Positions 23,555-35,529 of a stretch of 64,000 nt of DNA are shown here, piece after piece. Where the stretch lies: the NCBI GenBank assembly GCA_947034885.2, contig OX344755.2, positions 21,521,052 to 21,585,051 of the forward strand. Reading direction: 5' to 3'. The position numbers and the translations under genes were made by a program. The stretch is from Thuidium tamariscinum. Its lineage: Eukaryota; Streptophyta; Bryopsida; Hypnales; Thuidiaceae. The notes under the pieces were generated by a model. That model was not told the DNA's origin. It worked only from the letters and a program-made list of their open reading frames with translations, and searched no databases. Position 1 is the first letter of the stretch. Each line of letters starts with the position of its first letter.

Positions 23555-24156
23555 GGGTGAATGCAAGAAACACTTGTACTATTGTCTGTCACAATTTAAG
23601 TGTTGATCTATTTTTTGGCCATAACTTTTGCATTTTTGCTCGAAATGACTCAAGATTTCTAGAAAAGGTACTCAAACTATCATACACCTTACATAATTTT
23701 TTCATAATTTTCAAAAATAGTTTAATATTGAAATAGTACTAGTGATGAAATGTCACAAATGATAATTTGGAGGTTTTTAGTACTAAGGTGTACCTTTTTT
23801 AATGATTTTGAGATGAAATTTAAATGAGATGGTCATCTAGTAGACTTCTAGTTTTCCAAAGAAGTATTATTGAAAATAGTTAATTTTATGTGGTGTGGAA
23901 GTCTACAAAGTGAGCTTCATTCTTCTTGAATTTTGAAACATATAAAATATTATTTTGATGGTTTTTTTGGTGAATGACCATCTCCATAGAGTTGTTGCAA
24001 ATTGCTACTTTTTATTTTTTGTATTTACTTATTTTTACTATTTTTTCCGAATAAAAACATGAAGATATGTATTTTCTTAAGGTTTGGCACTTTTCAAGTT
24101 CTTCTACTACGAGAATTTTTCTATACAATTCCTTCTGTGGGTACCTTTGTCTTAAA

Positions 24157-25969
24157 GGGTGATTGCAAGAAACGGCTGTCTTTTTTGGCATTACAATGGA
24201 AGTGAATTTGGTGCCATTGGTTATAACTTTTGGTGTTGATCCAATGTACTTGAAATTTTCATTGAAGATGGCCAACTTGATAGTGAAGAAATTTCTTATT
24301 TTTCAAGAATTTCAAAAAAACATTTTCTAATTAAATTTTAGTATATCTAATTCGTCACACTTTGCAATGTAGGGATTTTTAGTGTTGTGGAGTAGGGTGA
24401 ATGCAAGAAACACTTGTACTATTTGTTGCATTTCGTCACACCCTAGTTTGTTTTTTAAATTTTAGCCATAACTTTTGTGTTTTAGTTCCAAATGACTCAA
24501 AATTTATATGGAAGCTACTCGTAGCTATTAAGTATCTATAATGAATTTTGAATATTTTTCAAAAATAATTTATTATTTTTAAGTAGCCCCGAAAATTTCT
24601 CACAGTACTCAATTTAGGGGGTTTTAGCACCATTTATCTCCAATAAAACAAATTTTGACCTAAAATTTGGAGAGGATGGTTTCTTAATAGACTCATACCA
24701 ACTATCCAAAGAAATTCTAAAAATACTTATTTTTAAGTGTTGTAATAGTCCACAAAGAGAGCTTCATTCTACAATTTTTTTCCAAAGGTTTAAAAAATTA
24801 TTTTGGTGAGTTCTTTGGTCAAGTAACATCACCAAAAAGTTTTTCAACTTTCATATTTTTATGTATTTTAAAAAAAAAATAATCCTATTTTTTACAAATT
24901 AAAATGTCACAAGTTGTATTTTCTTCACCGGAACTTTGGAAATAGATTTCTCATAGAATTCCGGTGAAGAAAATACAGCTTGTGACATTTTAATTTGTAA
25001 AAAATAGGATTATTTTTTTTAAATAAGTAAAAATAAAAATCTTGAAAAAAAAATTTGGTGACGGGATTTGACCAAAAAGCTCACCAAAATAATGTTTTAT
25101 ACTAATGGAAAAAAATGCAAAATGAAGCTCTCTTTGTGGACTTCTACAACACTTAAAAATAAGTATTTTTAGAATTCCTTTAGACAATAAGTATAAATCT
25201 ACTAAGATACCATTTCCTCTAAACTTTAGGTCAAAATTCGTTTTTTTGGAGATAAATGGTGCTAAAAACCCCTAAATTGAGTATTGTGAGAAATTTTTGG
25301 AGCTATTTGAAAATAATAAATTATTTTTGAAAAATCTTCAAAATTCATTATAGATACATAATAGCTATGAGTATCTTTCCTATAAATTTTGAGTCATTTG
25401 GAGCTAAAATACAAAAGTTATGGCAAAAAAAAAAGTAAGAAACTAAGGTGTGACAAAAGGTTAAGTGTTTCTTGCATTCACCCAGTATCCAAAATTAATG
25501 ATGTAGACTTAAAATTAATGTATTATATTTATATACTAGATATTTATGAATTAAACAAAAAGATTTTAAAAAAACATTATTTTATGTCCTCTACATTGAT
25601 GAAAATTGGGGCCCCTTGCACATACAATTCTAAACATAAAAAATGGTTTAAAAATAATTCTTTTGGTGAAATCTCATCATCATCAATCTTTCCCAAATTT
25701 CCAATTTTTATTTTTTTCTTAAATTTTTTTTCCTATTTTTTACAAATTAAAATGTGAAAGTACCCTTTTTTCTGAGAATTTGCACTTTTCTAATTCACCT
25801 AGTTAGAAATTTTTCTACACTTTTACTTCATAGGGTACCTTCTTCTTAAATATATATGCACTAAACATATTTTTCATATTTAAAAAAAATTATTTTTCTA
25901 ATTAAACAGTACTCCCAAAGGAAAAACACAAACGAGATAAAAAATGAGAGGCCTTTCTTGCAACTACCC
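24157..25969. mobile_element. GCAAGAAAC-family element nested in the outer copy (middle)
   Basis: Ends gggtgattgcaagaaacggc and gcctttcttgcaactaccc with TAAA on both sides (24153-24156, 25970-25973). It is itself split by the element at 24395-25483. Confidence 0.8.
24395..25483. mobile_element. GCAAGAAAC-family foldback element, 1089 bp (innermost), TSD AGTA
   Basis: Ends gggtgaatgcaagaaacact and agtgtttcttgcattcaccc; AGTA at 24391-24394 and 25484-25487. Arms are complementary along their length with the turn near 24935 (cttcaccggaactttgg ... attccggtgaag). It is the youngest of the three nested insertions by position. Confidence 0.88.
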
Positions 25970-26098
25970 TAAAGGTATACATAAGTCATATTTTTTTTAA
26001 TTTAAAAATTAATTTTCAAATTTTATAGTACTCCATAAAAAATCATGAGTACTATAGTAAAATGCAACAAATAATACATGTGTTTCTTGCATTCACCC

Positions 26099-27428
26099 AC
26101 CTCTTGTCTCTTCCAAGGAAATGTATTCATTTATGTTTTAGGAACATTTCATGTCTTGGAATGCAATTTAATGTACTCGTCCATGGACTTATTGTTATTG
26201 TCATGGTCACTACTCTGTGGAAATGACAAACCTCATATGTACCTTTTTTGGAGAAACATAATGACCTACAATAGAAGGTAAGCTAACAAGTTCAAAAAAT
26301 ATTGAGGCCTTCAAATGGCCACCTCCTATGATTTGGCGATTTGCAGATGCTGCTTTTCCATATCCTTCAACAACATATACACAATTATGTACAATACCCA
26401 GCAACTCTCAATCGTCCCCCTAATTTTGCCATTCCAAAGAGATTTGTAGAATGTATGATATTATTAACATTTCTTGTGTGTTGTTATTAATATTGAAGTA
26501 TTATGCAATTTCAAGAAAACATACCGAATTTGGATTCCAAAAAAAAAGAACTCCATTTTTGGTGAAGTGTTCCATTAAATTTGAATGATTTTATATAATA
26601 ATTCATTGAAGAATATTGATGATGACTTTGTAAAATTCAATTGCGGCAACATGTAAAAAACACCTATATGCACATCTTTTATTCAATAACCATCTCCAAA
26701 AAAATTTAGAACTTTGTCACAGTAGTTTCAAAAGTTAGGGTTATAATGTTCAAATTTTGAAAAAGAGGTATTTCTTCATTGTAATTTGATTTTGGCAAGG
26801 CAACTATACCTTCATGGTGAAATGTACAAAATTAATCTCAATGTGAAGCTCAAATAGAAAAATTTAATTATAACATAGAAGTATCTATTCCTCACAATTT
26901 GGACATTGTCGCTTGAACCTTTTAGATTGTTGTGAAGAAATTCTAAAACTTTTTGTAGATGCTCTTTGGCGAAGAGATGTGCATATAGATATTACCTACT
27001 TCTCTATGCAATCAAATTCACAAAATTCATCACGAATGATTTTTAATCGATTATCATGTAAAATTGTAAATTTTTAATAGAAAAATTCACTAGAAATAGA
27101 ATTTTGGTTTTTAAAAATTCAAATTTGGTATATTTGATTGGAATTGCATAAGAATTGAATGTTCATAATGCAAGATAAAAAAATGCCATTTATATTCTAT
27201 ACTAAATAAAAAAATTTAGGATGGCGAAATGGAGGGGAAGATTGAAAGTTGTTGGGTATGATACATTTCAAGAAGTGAAGAATGCTAGAGGCCTATAGGC
27301 CCTATGCCCTTTCAACTTATGTATTTTACTAATTCCACAAAATTGTGGAATTTATGAAACGACTTCTGTTAGATGTCAATCCCACTTGTCTTTTAAAGAA
27401 AATGTAGTGCAAACCAGTTTAGGATTAT
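26099..27428. other. AT-rich spacer of unit A
   Basis: No gene is seen. It aligns with unit B about 38530-40540 (minus the B insertion at 39161) and unit C about 60740-63150 (minus the C insertions). Confidence 0.5.
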
Positions 27429-27691
27429 TTGAATTATTTGTAAAGTTCCCCCACTTTGGGCATGACTTTTTTTGAAGTTGAGAAGGCAACTATAGTTGAA
27501 GTGTCAAACTTTTTTGCAAGATACTTATGTCATATGACTTCAAAAGTGGGGACCAAACTCTTTTAGGCACCATTTTGATGGAAAAATAAGTTTCATACCC
27601 ACTTTTATTTCAACTTTTTTTAAATCAACCACCTTTTTCACAAAACTCATGGGTTTAAACCCCGGTTTAGGGTACTTTACAAATAATTCAA
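27429..27691. mobile_element. 263-bp MITE with 18-bp terminal inverted repeats
   Basis: TTGAATTATTTGTAAAGT at the left is matched exactly inverted at the right (ACTTTACAAATAATTCAA). It is absent from unit B (about 40547) and unit C (about 63153). Flanks tat/tac suggest a 3-bp target duplication. The minus-strand open frame 27540-27806 crosses its right border and is therefore not a real gene. Confidence 0.75.
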
Positions 27692-28247
27692 TTACCTTCC
27701 ACCGATGGTCCATTTTTCTAGTGATTTCCCTTAGTGCTTCAGCATTCATTTCTTCCAGTTGAACTAAGTTACCTACCGTATATGGAGTGCCTAAGTGAAG
27801 TTGCACAATTTTATTTATACAATTTATTTTCTGAAATTTAGTAAATTAAATGATTCCAATCAGTTAGTGACAGAGCATCGGCCAACTAAGTTTCAATTGA
27901 CTACTTCAATCATCACAAACATGTCAGCTGTCCATTAACATGACATTAGTTCACCGCGTGGGCTGACTTAGTGAGTGTTAACTTTACATAGGGATCTAGC
28001 TAAGTAAATTTCTGATGAAGCCTGCCCAACCTCCACACCTACTCACCTTGACTCCCTCTCCAAGCAACGATGTGAAATCAATAGTTACTAATATGGTGTA
28101 AAATATTCCACACCATTCCGTTTAGGGGAAGGCAGTTCTTGTCACTACTACTAAATGTTATGCATTATAAGGTAGATGTACCCATAGTCAATTACTTATT
28201 TAATCTATTTTCAAGCACATCGTGAGCATTGTGAGGCAAGTGAAGTA

Positions 28248-28981
28248 GGGTGAATTCAAGAAAGACCGAAAGGTTTTTGTACACTTTGGCCATAATACTC
28301 CTAATTTTTTGGGAGTACTTTAAAAATAAAAAAATAATTTTTGAAAAATATAAAAAATATGCTTGATGTATATTTCTTGAAGAAGAAGATATCCTATGAA
28401 GGAAAAATGTAGGAAAACTTTCTAAATAGGTGAACTAGAAAAGTGCAAAATCTCATGAAAATAGGCACTTTTACATTTTTATTTGTAAAAAATATGAAAA
28501 GAAACTTTTTGAGAAACTAAAAATTTTCCATTAGGGAATAGTTGATGATGATTAGATTTCACCAAGAGAAGTATCTAAAAACCATCTTCAATGTCAAAAA
28601 TTTGCGCACAATGGAAGTGTTGTTTGTACTCATATGGAGGGCATAAAATAATATATTTTCAAATTTCCTTTGGTGGATACATGATTCCCTACTATGAAAA
28701 TATACCAGGAAATTTTGAGCTCTAAATCATTAAATTTGAATACTCCTAATGTAGTAAAAACTATGAAACTCCTAATTGTGACAAATTAGCTAAATTAAAA
28801 ATTAATTATTAGATTAATTTTTAAAAATTTCAAAAAATAAGAGATCTGATTAACATCAAGTTAGGCATCTCCAATAAAAATTTCAAAATTATAGGATTCA
28901 TGCATCAAAAGTTATTGCCAAAAACAACATTGTCACTTTGATCGTGACATGAAATAGGACCAATCTTTCTTTAACTCACCC
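28248..28981. mobile_element. GCAAGAAAC-family variant element, 734 bp, TSD AGTA
   Basis: Ends gggtgaattcaagaaagacc and aatctttctttaactcaccc; AGTA at 28244-28247 and 28982-28985. The variant core is TTCAAGAAAGACC, shared with the element at 60816-61548. It inserted exactly against the outer end of the older element that begins just after it. Confidence 0.82.
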
Positions 28982-28985
28982 AGTA

Positions 28986-30194
28986 GGTCATTTTGAAGAC
29001 TGACCTACCAAAAAGTGTAACATTTTGCACAGTATTCTTTTTTTTTCTTTATGAGTATTGCATAATTAGTAAAACAATTTCTTTTTAAAGTGAAAAATAT
29101 ATTTGATGTATATGGATTGTTGCAAGAAACACTTACCGGTATTGGCTCAAAATGGCTCAAAATTAGTGAGTCCTATGAGTCCTATGACCCTTTGGAATAA
29201 ATTTTTTTTAAATTGAAAAAAATATTGATAATTTGTAGAGCAATGAGAATATTATGTCTCTTGAAATTCAGACCTAAGAAATTTTTTCTCTAAATGTTAT
29301 ATAGACAATGGAAAATACAATGAAAATAGCTCTTTTTTTCACTAATTTGATAAAAATAGTAAAAGAATTCAAAAAATAAAAATGAAAAATCTATTTTTTT
29401 CCAAGTAAAGGTCTTTCTTTTCCAACAAATTTCATCTTTGGAAAAAATTAATTCTATTCTCTACACTTGTGCAAAGTCAGCCACTTTGATAACATGTGGA
29501 CGTTGAACTGTATAGTATTTTCAAAAAATCTCTTTACAGTCTTGTGTAACTTTAGGTGAGGTCCTTGCATGACAATTTTCAGCTCAAAATTTGCATTTTG
29601 GGGTCAAAAATAGGACTAAAACCCCCCCAAATGGCCAAAGTAGACACTCAATCGAGGGAAGTTTTAAAATAGTAAACTAATTTTGCAAAAATTGAAAAAA
29701 TCATATAAAATGTAAAAGTTTTGTAGGCACCTTCATTTCAAGTTTCAAGTCAAATGAACAAAAGATGCAAAAGTTATGAGCAAAAAACTACCTACTAAAG
29801 ATCAAGGCAACAAGAAAAAGGACAAGTGTTTCTTGCAATCATCTATATGTACCTTTAAGAAGAAAGTAGCCCAGGAAGGAAAAGTATAGAAAAAATTTCT
29901 AAGTAGGGGTCTAGGGGAACTACAAAAGTGTAGAATGTCATGAAAATTGTAACTTTCACTATAGTTTCACATTTTAATTTGTGAAAATAATGAAAGATTT
30001 TCTTAAAAACTAAAAATTGGTCATTTGGAAAGACTTAATGGTAATCAAATTTCACCAAAAGAATAAGTGATATTGAAATCATTTTCAATGTTCAAAATTG
30101 CATGCCCAAGAGAGCTTTGTTTGCATGAACATAGAAGTCATATAATAATGTTTTTTTAAGTGTTAGGCACATCAAGGTTGTACCCACCTTTTTC
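28986..30194. mobile_element. Older family element cut off at the tandem junction (unit A end)
   Basis: The segment after AGTA reads ggtcattttgaagactgacc here and ggtcattgcaagaaagaatg in unit B (42238), so it begins as a member of the same family. Its 3' terminus is missing because the sequence passes directly into the start of the next tandem unit at 30195. It is split in A by the element at 29114-29844. Confidence 0.55.
29114..29844. mobile_element. GCAAGAAAC-family element, 731 bp, TSD ATAT
   Basis: Ends ggattgttgcaagaaacact and agtgtttcttgcaatcatct; ATAT at 29110-29113 and 29845-29848. Unit B has the undisturbed sequence gatgtatacgtacc near 42361. The interior resembles the truncated copy at 46-430. 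Confidence 0.8.
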
Positions 30195-30323
30195 AAGGCT
30201 ACTTGAATTCCATCCTTAGCTTGATTTGAATGATCCATTAACTGCTGGATTTAGTTTTGACTAGCATACTTAAGGTGGCTTTCATAAAAAGAACTATAGG
30301 CAGACGGGAGTTTTTCTGAGGCA

Positions 30324-30716
30324 TTAGAGAAAATATGGACTTTGTGGAGGGCCGCTAAGAGGTGTTGGAGAGACCCATCAAAAACATTTATTTTCACTTT
30401 GACAGATTTTTTCCCCTACTGACGTTTGTATCAATTTTCTTGTTGTCAGAGCATTTAATTGTAAAGAAAATTCAAAAAAAATTCAAGTTGCAACTTCCAG
30501 CTTCTAGGTAGACTGTGAAAGAGGGAACCTGTCATCTCTCCCTGATAGATCTAGAATTAAAAAAGAAGAAATGCTTAAGATATTCACACAAGCTGAAAGG
30601 CATCTCTGTCGACAACTTCGTCCTTTCTATAGCTCAGTAGAGGTGCAGTAGAGGTGCAATAATAGATTGGCTTGTCAAAGTCTGGCGGCCCTCCACAGAG
30701 TCCATATTTTCTCTAA
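30324..30716. mobile_element. MITE, TTAGAGAAAATATGGACT family, 393 bp
   Basis: Inverted ends TTAGAGAAAATATGGACT... and ...AGTCCATATTTTCTCTAA, with the inverted match continuing into ggagggccg / cggccctcc (about 30 bp). It is absent at the matching site in A (about 14852) and C (about 42840). A second copy sits in unit C at 46900. Target duplication unresolved (ggc/ggt possible). Confidence 0.8.
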
Positions 30717-31420
30717 TGGTTGGGAGTTGACGGCACTTTAATCACATTTGGTGGTACACAAACTTGTTGTTGTTGAGGGAAGGGGCTCGTCAAGATAATA
30801 TTATACTGTTGAGTGCCACCTCATGTCAAATAGAATTCGATAGGCCACGGGTGAATCATTTCTGTATACTAAGTGTTTTGCCAGAATGGAAAGAGTTCTG
30901 GCGTTACTAACAATGTAGTCTGTTATCATAATGATGCTGTTTGCGGTGCATTTCTCATGCTTAGCCTCATAAATCTTCCAGTCACAACCCGACGCTTTTA
31001 TTGTCATCGCAGTGTTGTCGACCAAAATGCTCATAATTATCAATACAGTTTTATGTGACTTATTTTCAAGTAGTAGTGGTTTTGATCGAAGAAGTACTTC
31101 GGCTACAAGATCGTCCATTATCTTTAATACCCCTGCCAAATGTCTCATGGTTGGTACATTTGTACGTAACTTCTACCAGTGATAGTGAGAGTAGATAGTG
31201 AGTTTGCAAAGAAGAAATCTCGGATCCTTCCGATTTGGTGAGAGAACCTTGTCTGATGTTACAGACTGTAATACTGGAAATGGTCTCACTGTACTGTACT
31301 ATCCAGGGTCACTGATTCTCTAAGATTTTTCTCACAGATTTCCCTGAAAAATTGCCTTGTCTCGTGAATTAAATGTATGACAAGTTATCGATTTACAAAC
31401 TGAGCTTGAATCACCAGGCC

Positions 31421-32000
31421 TGTGCATGAAATACGCCCATCCTTCTCTGAAAAATATGGGATATCGCACAAAGAGTCCTTGCACTCGAAAGTTCTGGCAA
31501 TGGTCGAATATTCCTCAGCGACTCAGCGAGTCGTTGTACAGAGCTTTGATCACAATCGTAGTGAAAAATCAGTCTCAGTTCTACTGTTTGTGGATTTGGG
31601 CAAAATTCTCACTGTACGAATCAGGGTCACTGTTTCTGATGTTTTTTCTCAGAGATTTCCCTGAAAGATTGCCTTGTCTCGTGAATCAAATGTATGGCAA
31701 GTTATCGCTTTACAAACTGGGCTTGAATCACCAGGCCTAGCCTGTGCATGAATTACACCGTTCTTTTCCTGAAAATCATGGGATATCGCACAAAGAGTCA
31801 TTGCACTCGAAAGTTATGGCAATGGTCGATCCTCGAATATTCCTCAGCAAGTCGCTGTACAGAGCTTTCATCACAATCGTAGTGAAAAATCAGTCTCGGT
31901 TTTATTATTTGCGGATTTTGGGCAAAATTCCCGAAACGAAAAAAGTCTTGAAATCAATTCAACAACGTCTACTGATGAATGTTGTCTCGAAACTAAAAAT
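31421..32000. repeat. 322-bp partial tandem duplication 3' of dirigent copy B
   Basis: 'tgtgcatgaa' followed by about 170 bp of matching sequence at 31421 recurs at 31743; units A and C have it once. The duplicated part lies in the dirigent 3' flank. Confidence 0.65.
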
Positions 32001-32092
32001 GTCTTAAAAATCAATTCAACAAAGTCTACTGATGAATGTTGTCTCGAAACCAAAAATGTCTTAAAATCAATTCAACAACGTCTACCGGTGCA
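31938..32092. repeat. Short tandem array 3' of dirigent copy B (about 65-bp period)
   Basis: Three imperfect repeats of 'aaatgtcttaaaatcaattc' + 'aacaacgtctactgatgaa' + 'tgttgtctcgaaac'. It is equivalent to the arrays near 15627 and 43733. Confidence 0.7.
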
Positions 32093-32149
32093 TGAATGTT
32101 GTACGCTCTGATGTGAGCTAAGTACTGGAGATCTATCGATCTTTCCATT

Positions 32150-33254
32150 CTATTTTCCAACGACAAGCGTCCATTTCTGAACATTGTATTGCGCGCCCAA
32201 GTTCCCCACCAGCTTCTGCGACACGGTCGAGACGAGGGCGTATCCCTTCTGGCCCAGGAAGTTTCCGGTCCCTGCCAGCACGGCCAGCTGCCTGTCGTTG
32301 GAGACATTGAACGACGCTCGTTGTCCCGCAATCTGTGTACAAGTCACAACAGAATCAGAAAACAATGTCACAACAAAATTAACAAGTAGAAACATGAATC
32401 TCCATATTAGAGTTAATCACAAAGTAGTCCACACTTGGTGTACGTGGAGTTGCAAGCCAAGTTTTGAATGCATTGTGCTCTACCACGTCATCTTGGGTTA
32501 AGGTCTAGAGTCATGGTTATGATCTCGAGTTCCCACATGTTGCATGCTTGTGAGTTCCCATGGGTGGAAGTTAAACTTGAGATGAAACTCGAAAGAGCTC
32601 CATTTTGGACCCAAACAAGGAGTTTGTTCCTGAGTTCTGTGTTTTCTTGCCATTCCTCAATTAGTTTCCTAATTAAGGCAAGAATGCCAAGAGTTTCTTG
32701 CAATGATAATTACATGGAGAGACTCAATTAATGTAACCTAGACTAGTGACATGGCAATGTCCTTTCAACCATACTGTGTGTCTCACGCTGGAACCAAACG
32801 TCCTTGAAATGCTGGCGCAAATTCAAGGCTTTCCAGGAACAAACTGGTCTTCCAGGCCATACAATCAAGATGATAATGATCGTACCTCGTAGGTGGTCTC
32901 CACCAAATCGCCGGGCTGGTCGATAATCACCGTCACTTGCACGCGATACTTCTGGCCGCCGTCAAGCACATACAAGCCCTGCAACTTCCCAAGCGGCGAA
33001 GACTTAGGGTCCGCCGTCGCCCTGATTGTGTCGTCCACCACCACCAGAGCGCCGAACTGGAGCGCGCTCACGTTCCCGCCCGGCCCTGCCACGATGCGCG
33101 CCGTCGCATCATCCCCGGTTTCGATCGCCTCGTGCGCGTAGAACGTCACGTTGTGCGTCTTGTGCCTGGGGTCCAGGCGAGCACTCGCACCGGACAACAG
33201 CACCACAAAGACCAGCACAACCAGCGACGACGACACTGCCGGAGATGCAGCCAT
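32150..33254 (-). CDS. DIR: Dirigent-family protein, copy B (intact)
   Basis: Exon 1 32886-33254 (369 bp) and exon 2 32150-32332 (183 bp including stop) with a 553-bp GT..AG intron in phase 0 give a 183-aa protein, the usual dirigent size. Residues 1-25 (M-A-A-S then a hydrophobic run ending ASA) form a signal peptide, so the product should be secreted to the apoplast. Dirigent hallmarks: VTFYAHE (about 36-42), FGALVVVDDTI (67-77), GKLQGLYV (89-96), then in exon 2 LAVLAGTGNFLGQKGYAL and a final QYNVQKW. N-glycosylation sequons occur at N35, N61 and N132. There is no Cys in the protein. Dirigent proteins steer stereoselective phenoxy-radical coupling; the actual substrate here is unknown. I start at MAAS because longer upstream Mets would precede the signal peptide and lie in the leader. 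TATAAA is at 33441-33446. Confidence 0.92.
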
Positions 33255-33440
33255 AGCTTGCGCGCGGATCAGAAATTGATCGAAATGATCGAAGCAAAAG
33301 ATATCGAATTGATTGAAGCAAAAGGAGCCAGAAGGAGTCACACATGCACTCGTGAACGTACTGAAGAGTTGATTTAGAGAATTGAAGTGAATTCAGTTTG
33401 TACTGAAGAGTTGTGAATCGATCTGCAAGTGTTCTTCAGT

Positions 33441-33446
33441 TTTATA
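33441..33446 (-). promoter_or_regulatory. TATA box of dirigent copy B
   Basis: TATAAA on minus, about 187 bp upstream of the ATG; an alternating CG tract (acgcgcgcgcgcg) follows at 33514-33526, as in the other copies. Confidence 0.5.
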
Positions 33447-35529
33447 CAGCACTGGGGTGGGGGATCCACTTCGGTATATTCCAGGGCCGGGATTCATCAT
33501 CTTGTTTTTCTTCACGCGCGCGCGCGTTTCCGAGAATTCCCAACAAGCGAAAAGGTTTCCTCGAGTCGCTTGTCTTAAGAATTGAGCCTGCACAACTGAT
33601 CTCCACCTGCAAGTACCTCGACAGATCGATACCTCAGAGGAAATTAAAACATGTGATGTTGACGAACGAAGGGGTGATCGGTGGTGCGTCGGGGAAGTGT
33701 ATCTTAAGGTTAACCGCGTCAAGATTCGACCTCCCTCGATGAGGAGGTTTATCTGAATTTTAAATACCGAATTGGATAGATGGATCCCCAACCTCGGGTC
33801 CCCAAGTTTTCGAACCGTTGACTGCGAGAAATGTGCGGATGGTGCAGATCAACTGGAAAGCATGCGCCTGTGGCGTAGATTTTGTAACTGCATGTAGGTT
33901 GGCCTGGTGGAGATCGCACTCGTCCTGGTCGTCCCCTGATGACTGATTCACAGAGTATATTCTTCACAAGCTGACAAGCCGTTGATTCAGATTTACGCGC
34001 GTGCAGACTGCGCAAACCAAGTAAAGATCGAGTAGGCGCATGTGTGATACATGATTCCGGAGATTGGAATGAAGGGTGCGGGTGTGAATCGTAAAGATGC
34101 AGTGAATATTCAAGTTTCTGTAGCGTGAGCAGAGCCTTGAGAATGCACTAGATCGGAGTATAAAGCAGCTCGTCACAAGCTTCTCCTGGGACGCCAAGGC
34201 ACTGACTGGTGCAGTGAGGTACTGGCAATGCGCACTGTGCTTTCCTCCGGCTGAAGCGAGCTGAATCGACCCTTAAGTTAGTCTCAGTTGTGGACTCCCG
34301 TGTGGACTTTAAAATGGACACTTTGTTCAATCACACCAGCCCAATTTGACCGGAATTCTTCGTCTTGCTCTTGTTGCTACATCGCACATAACATTCAGTA
34401 GCCTCAATGAGGGTTGTCTCCTCAATTTCATCCAGAAATCTATCCATAGTATCCTTGCAGGGCAAGAGCTTTTGATGGTGGAAGGCAGGGAGCTAGGGAG
34501 GAGCTCGCTGCCCATCTTTCAAAATTTAGCGGGTTGGTGTAAGTGCACGACTTTCAATAGTAAGCTTAGAAGGTCTGACAAATGGATGGTATGGTCGGGC
34601 CAGCCATGATGTAGACAATGAATTGATTGGCTCACCATTGTAGGGATCAGTTAACCCTTGAACTGAATGCCAGCTTTAAGGTAGGAGCCTAGGAGGTCCC
34701 GGCTTGTAAATTTGTAATGGACCATCGAAGGCTGAAACTGAATTTCAGGATAAAGGGCGAACAGCTAATGGCATAGGTAAACCTTCTAGAAAAAAATTTC
34801 AATACATTTTCCTTGAAAGACAAGTAGAATTGACATCTAACCCAAGTGGTTCCATATTTCTTAGAGCTCCATGGAATTATTTATAAAATTGTGAAGTTGA
34901 ACCTCCATAAGGTTCTATAATGGAGCCCTTCCTAAAATGTATAGAATTTGTACATTGTTGAAGGCTATGAAAAAGCAACATGTACAAATTGCATTTATTT
35001 AAGGAGGTGCTCCATATTAATGCCCACTCCATTCAAGAACCCCTACCTTAAAACCAATGAACCACACATTTCATGCCTTGTTGCAAAACACTAAGTTCGT
35101 TGCCATATTGGAATTCAATATAGTGGAAGCACCCAAAAATGTCCAAATAAAGAATTCATCATAGTTGGAGACAACTTATTATGAAAATAGTATTTTTCTT
35201 GTCTTAGCGAGTGAAATTCATGAAATTTTTATTAAAAAATAGATTTTTTGGATGATGCATGTACATTCTATGATTTTCCAAAGTGTTGGCTTTATAGAGC
35301 AATGAAACTATCATGTACATACATCCAAATAATGAACCTAGCTACAATCAACAATGAGCCAATCAAATTTTAGTTTGTATCCTTTATATACTTTAGCAAA
35401 TTAGAGTTGAACACTTGGTGAACACATTCACTGAAGTCTACAAACACAATTCGATGAGCCTAGGGTCCCATTTAAGGGAGAAGTGCGGTATTGGGTGTTT
35501 ATCCTATTGGCATGAAAATTTCTTAAAGA
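33447..35529. other. Upstream region of dirigent copy B and AT-rich spacer
   Basis: The first 1.2 kb is conserved among the units and carries chance open frames on both strands that are not supported as genes. The remainder is AT-rich, with the 'gtggaagcacccaaaaatgtcc' repeat starting near 35123. Confidence 0.5.

Larger units (their letters stand above)
23555..26098. mobile_element. GCAAGAAAC-family element interrupted by nested insertions (outer)
   Basis: Ends gggtgaatgcaagaaacact and gtgtttcttgcattcaccc; flanks ACTT (23551-23554) and ACCT (26099-26102) fit a 4-bp duplication with one change. Units B (about 38515) and C (about 60735) lack it. After removing 24157-25969 and one TAAA, the two halves rejoin to 'cctttgtcttaaaggtat', as in the uninterrupted relative at 36888-37621. 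Confidence 0.85.
14726..30194 (+). repeat. Tandem segment unit A (15.5 kb)
   Basis: The segment begins at 'aaggctacttgaattcc', which in this copy is the last codons and stop of AAP, and the same sequence restarts at 30195 and 42711. Shared order in all units: AAP tail and 3' flank, a block of short 3' repeats, dirigent gene (minus), its GC-rich upstream region, then about 9 kb of AT-rich DNA. Since only unit A is continuous with the AAP gene, it is the likely source copy. Insertions found only in A are at 19039, 20659, 20862, 23555 (with two nested), 27429, 28248 and 29114. Confidence 0.9.

Noticed and set aside
27540..27806. 88-aa minus-strand open frame resembling a plausible protein
   Set aside because: It crosses the right border of a unit-A-specific MITE (27429-27691), and the matching regions of B and C do not keep it.
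30801..31148. Minus-strand open frame (115 aa) partly conserved in unit C (42920-43246)
   Set aside because: B and C differ by indels that shift the middle of the frame, and unit A has a deletion of about 130 bp there; no family recognised. Duplication alone explains the similarity.
32893..33377. Plus-strand Arg-rich open frames over dirigent exon 1 (also at 16548-16939 and 44668-45152)
   Set aside because: They are antisense shadows of the GC-rich dirigent exon.
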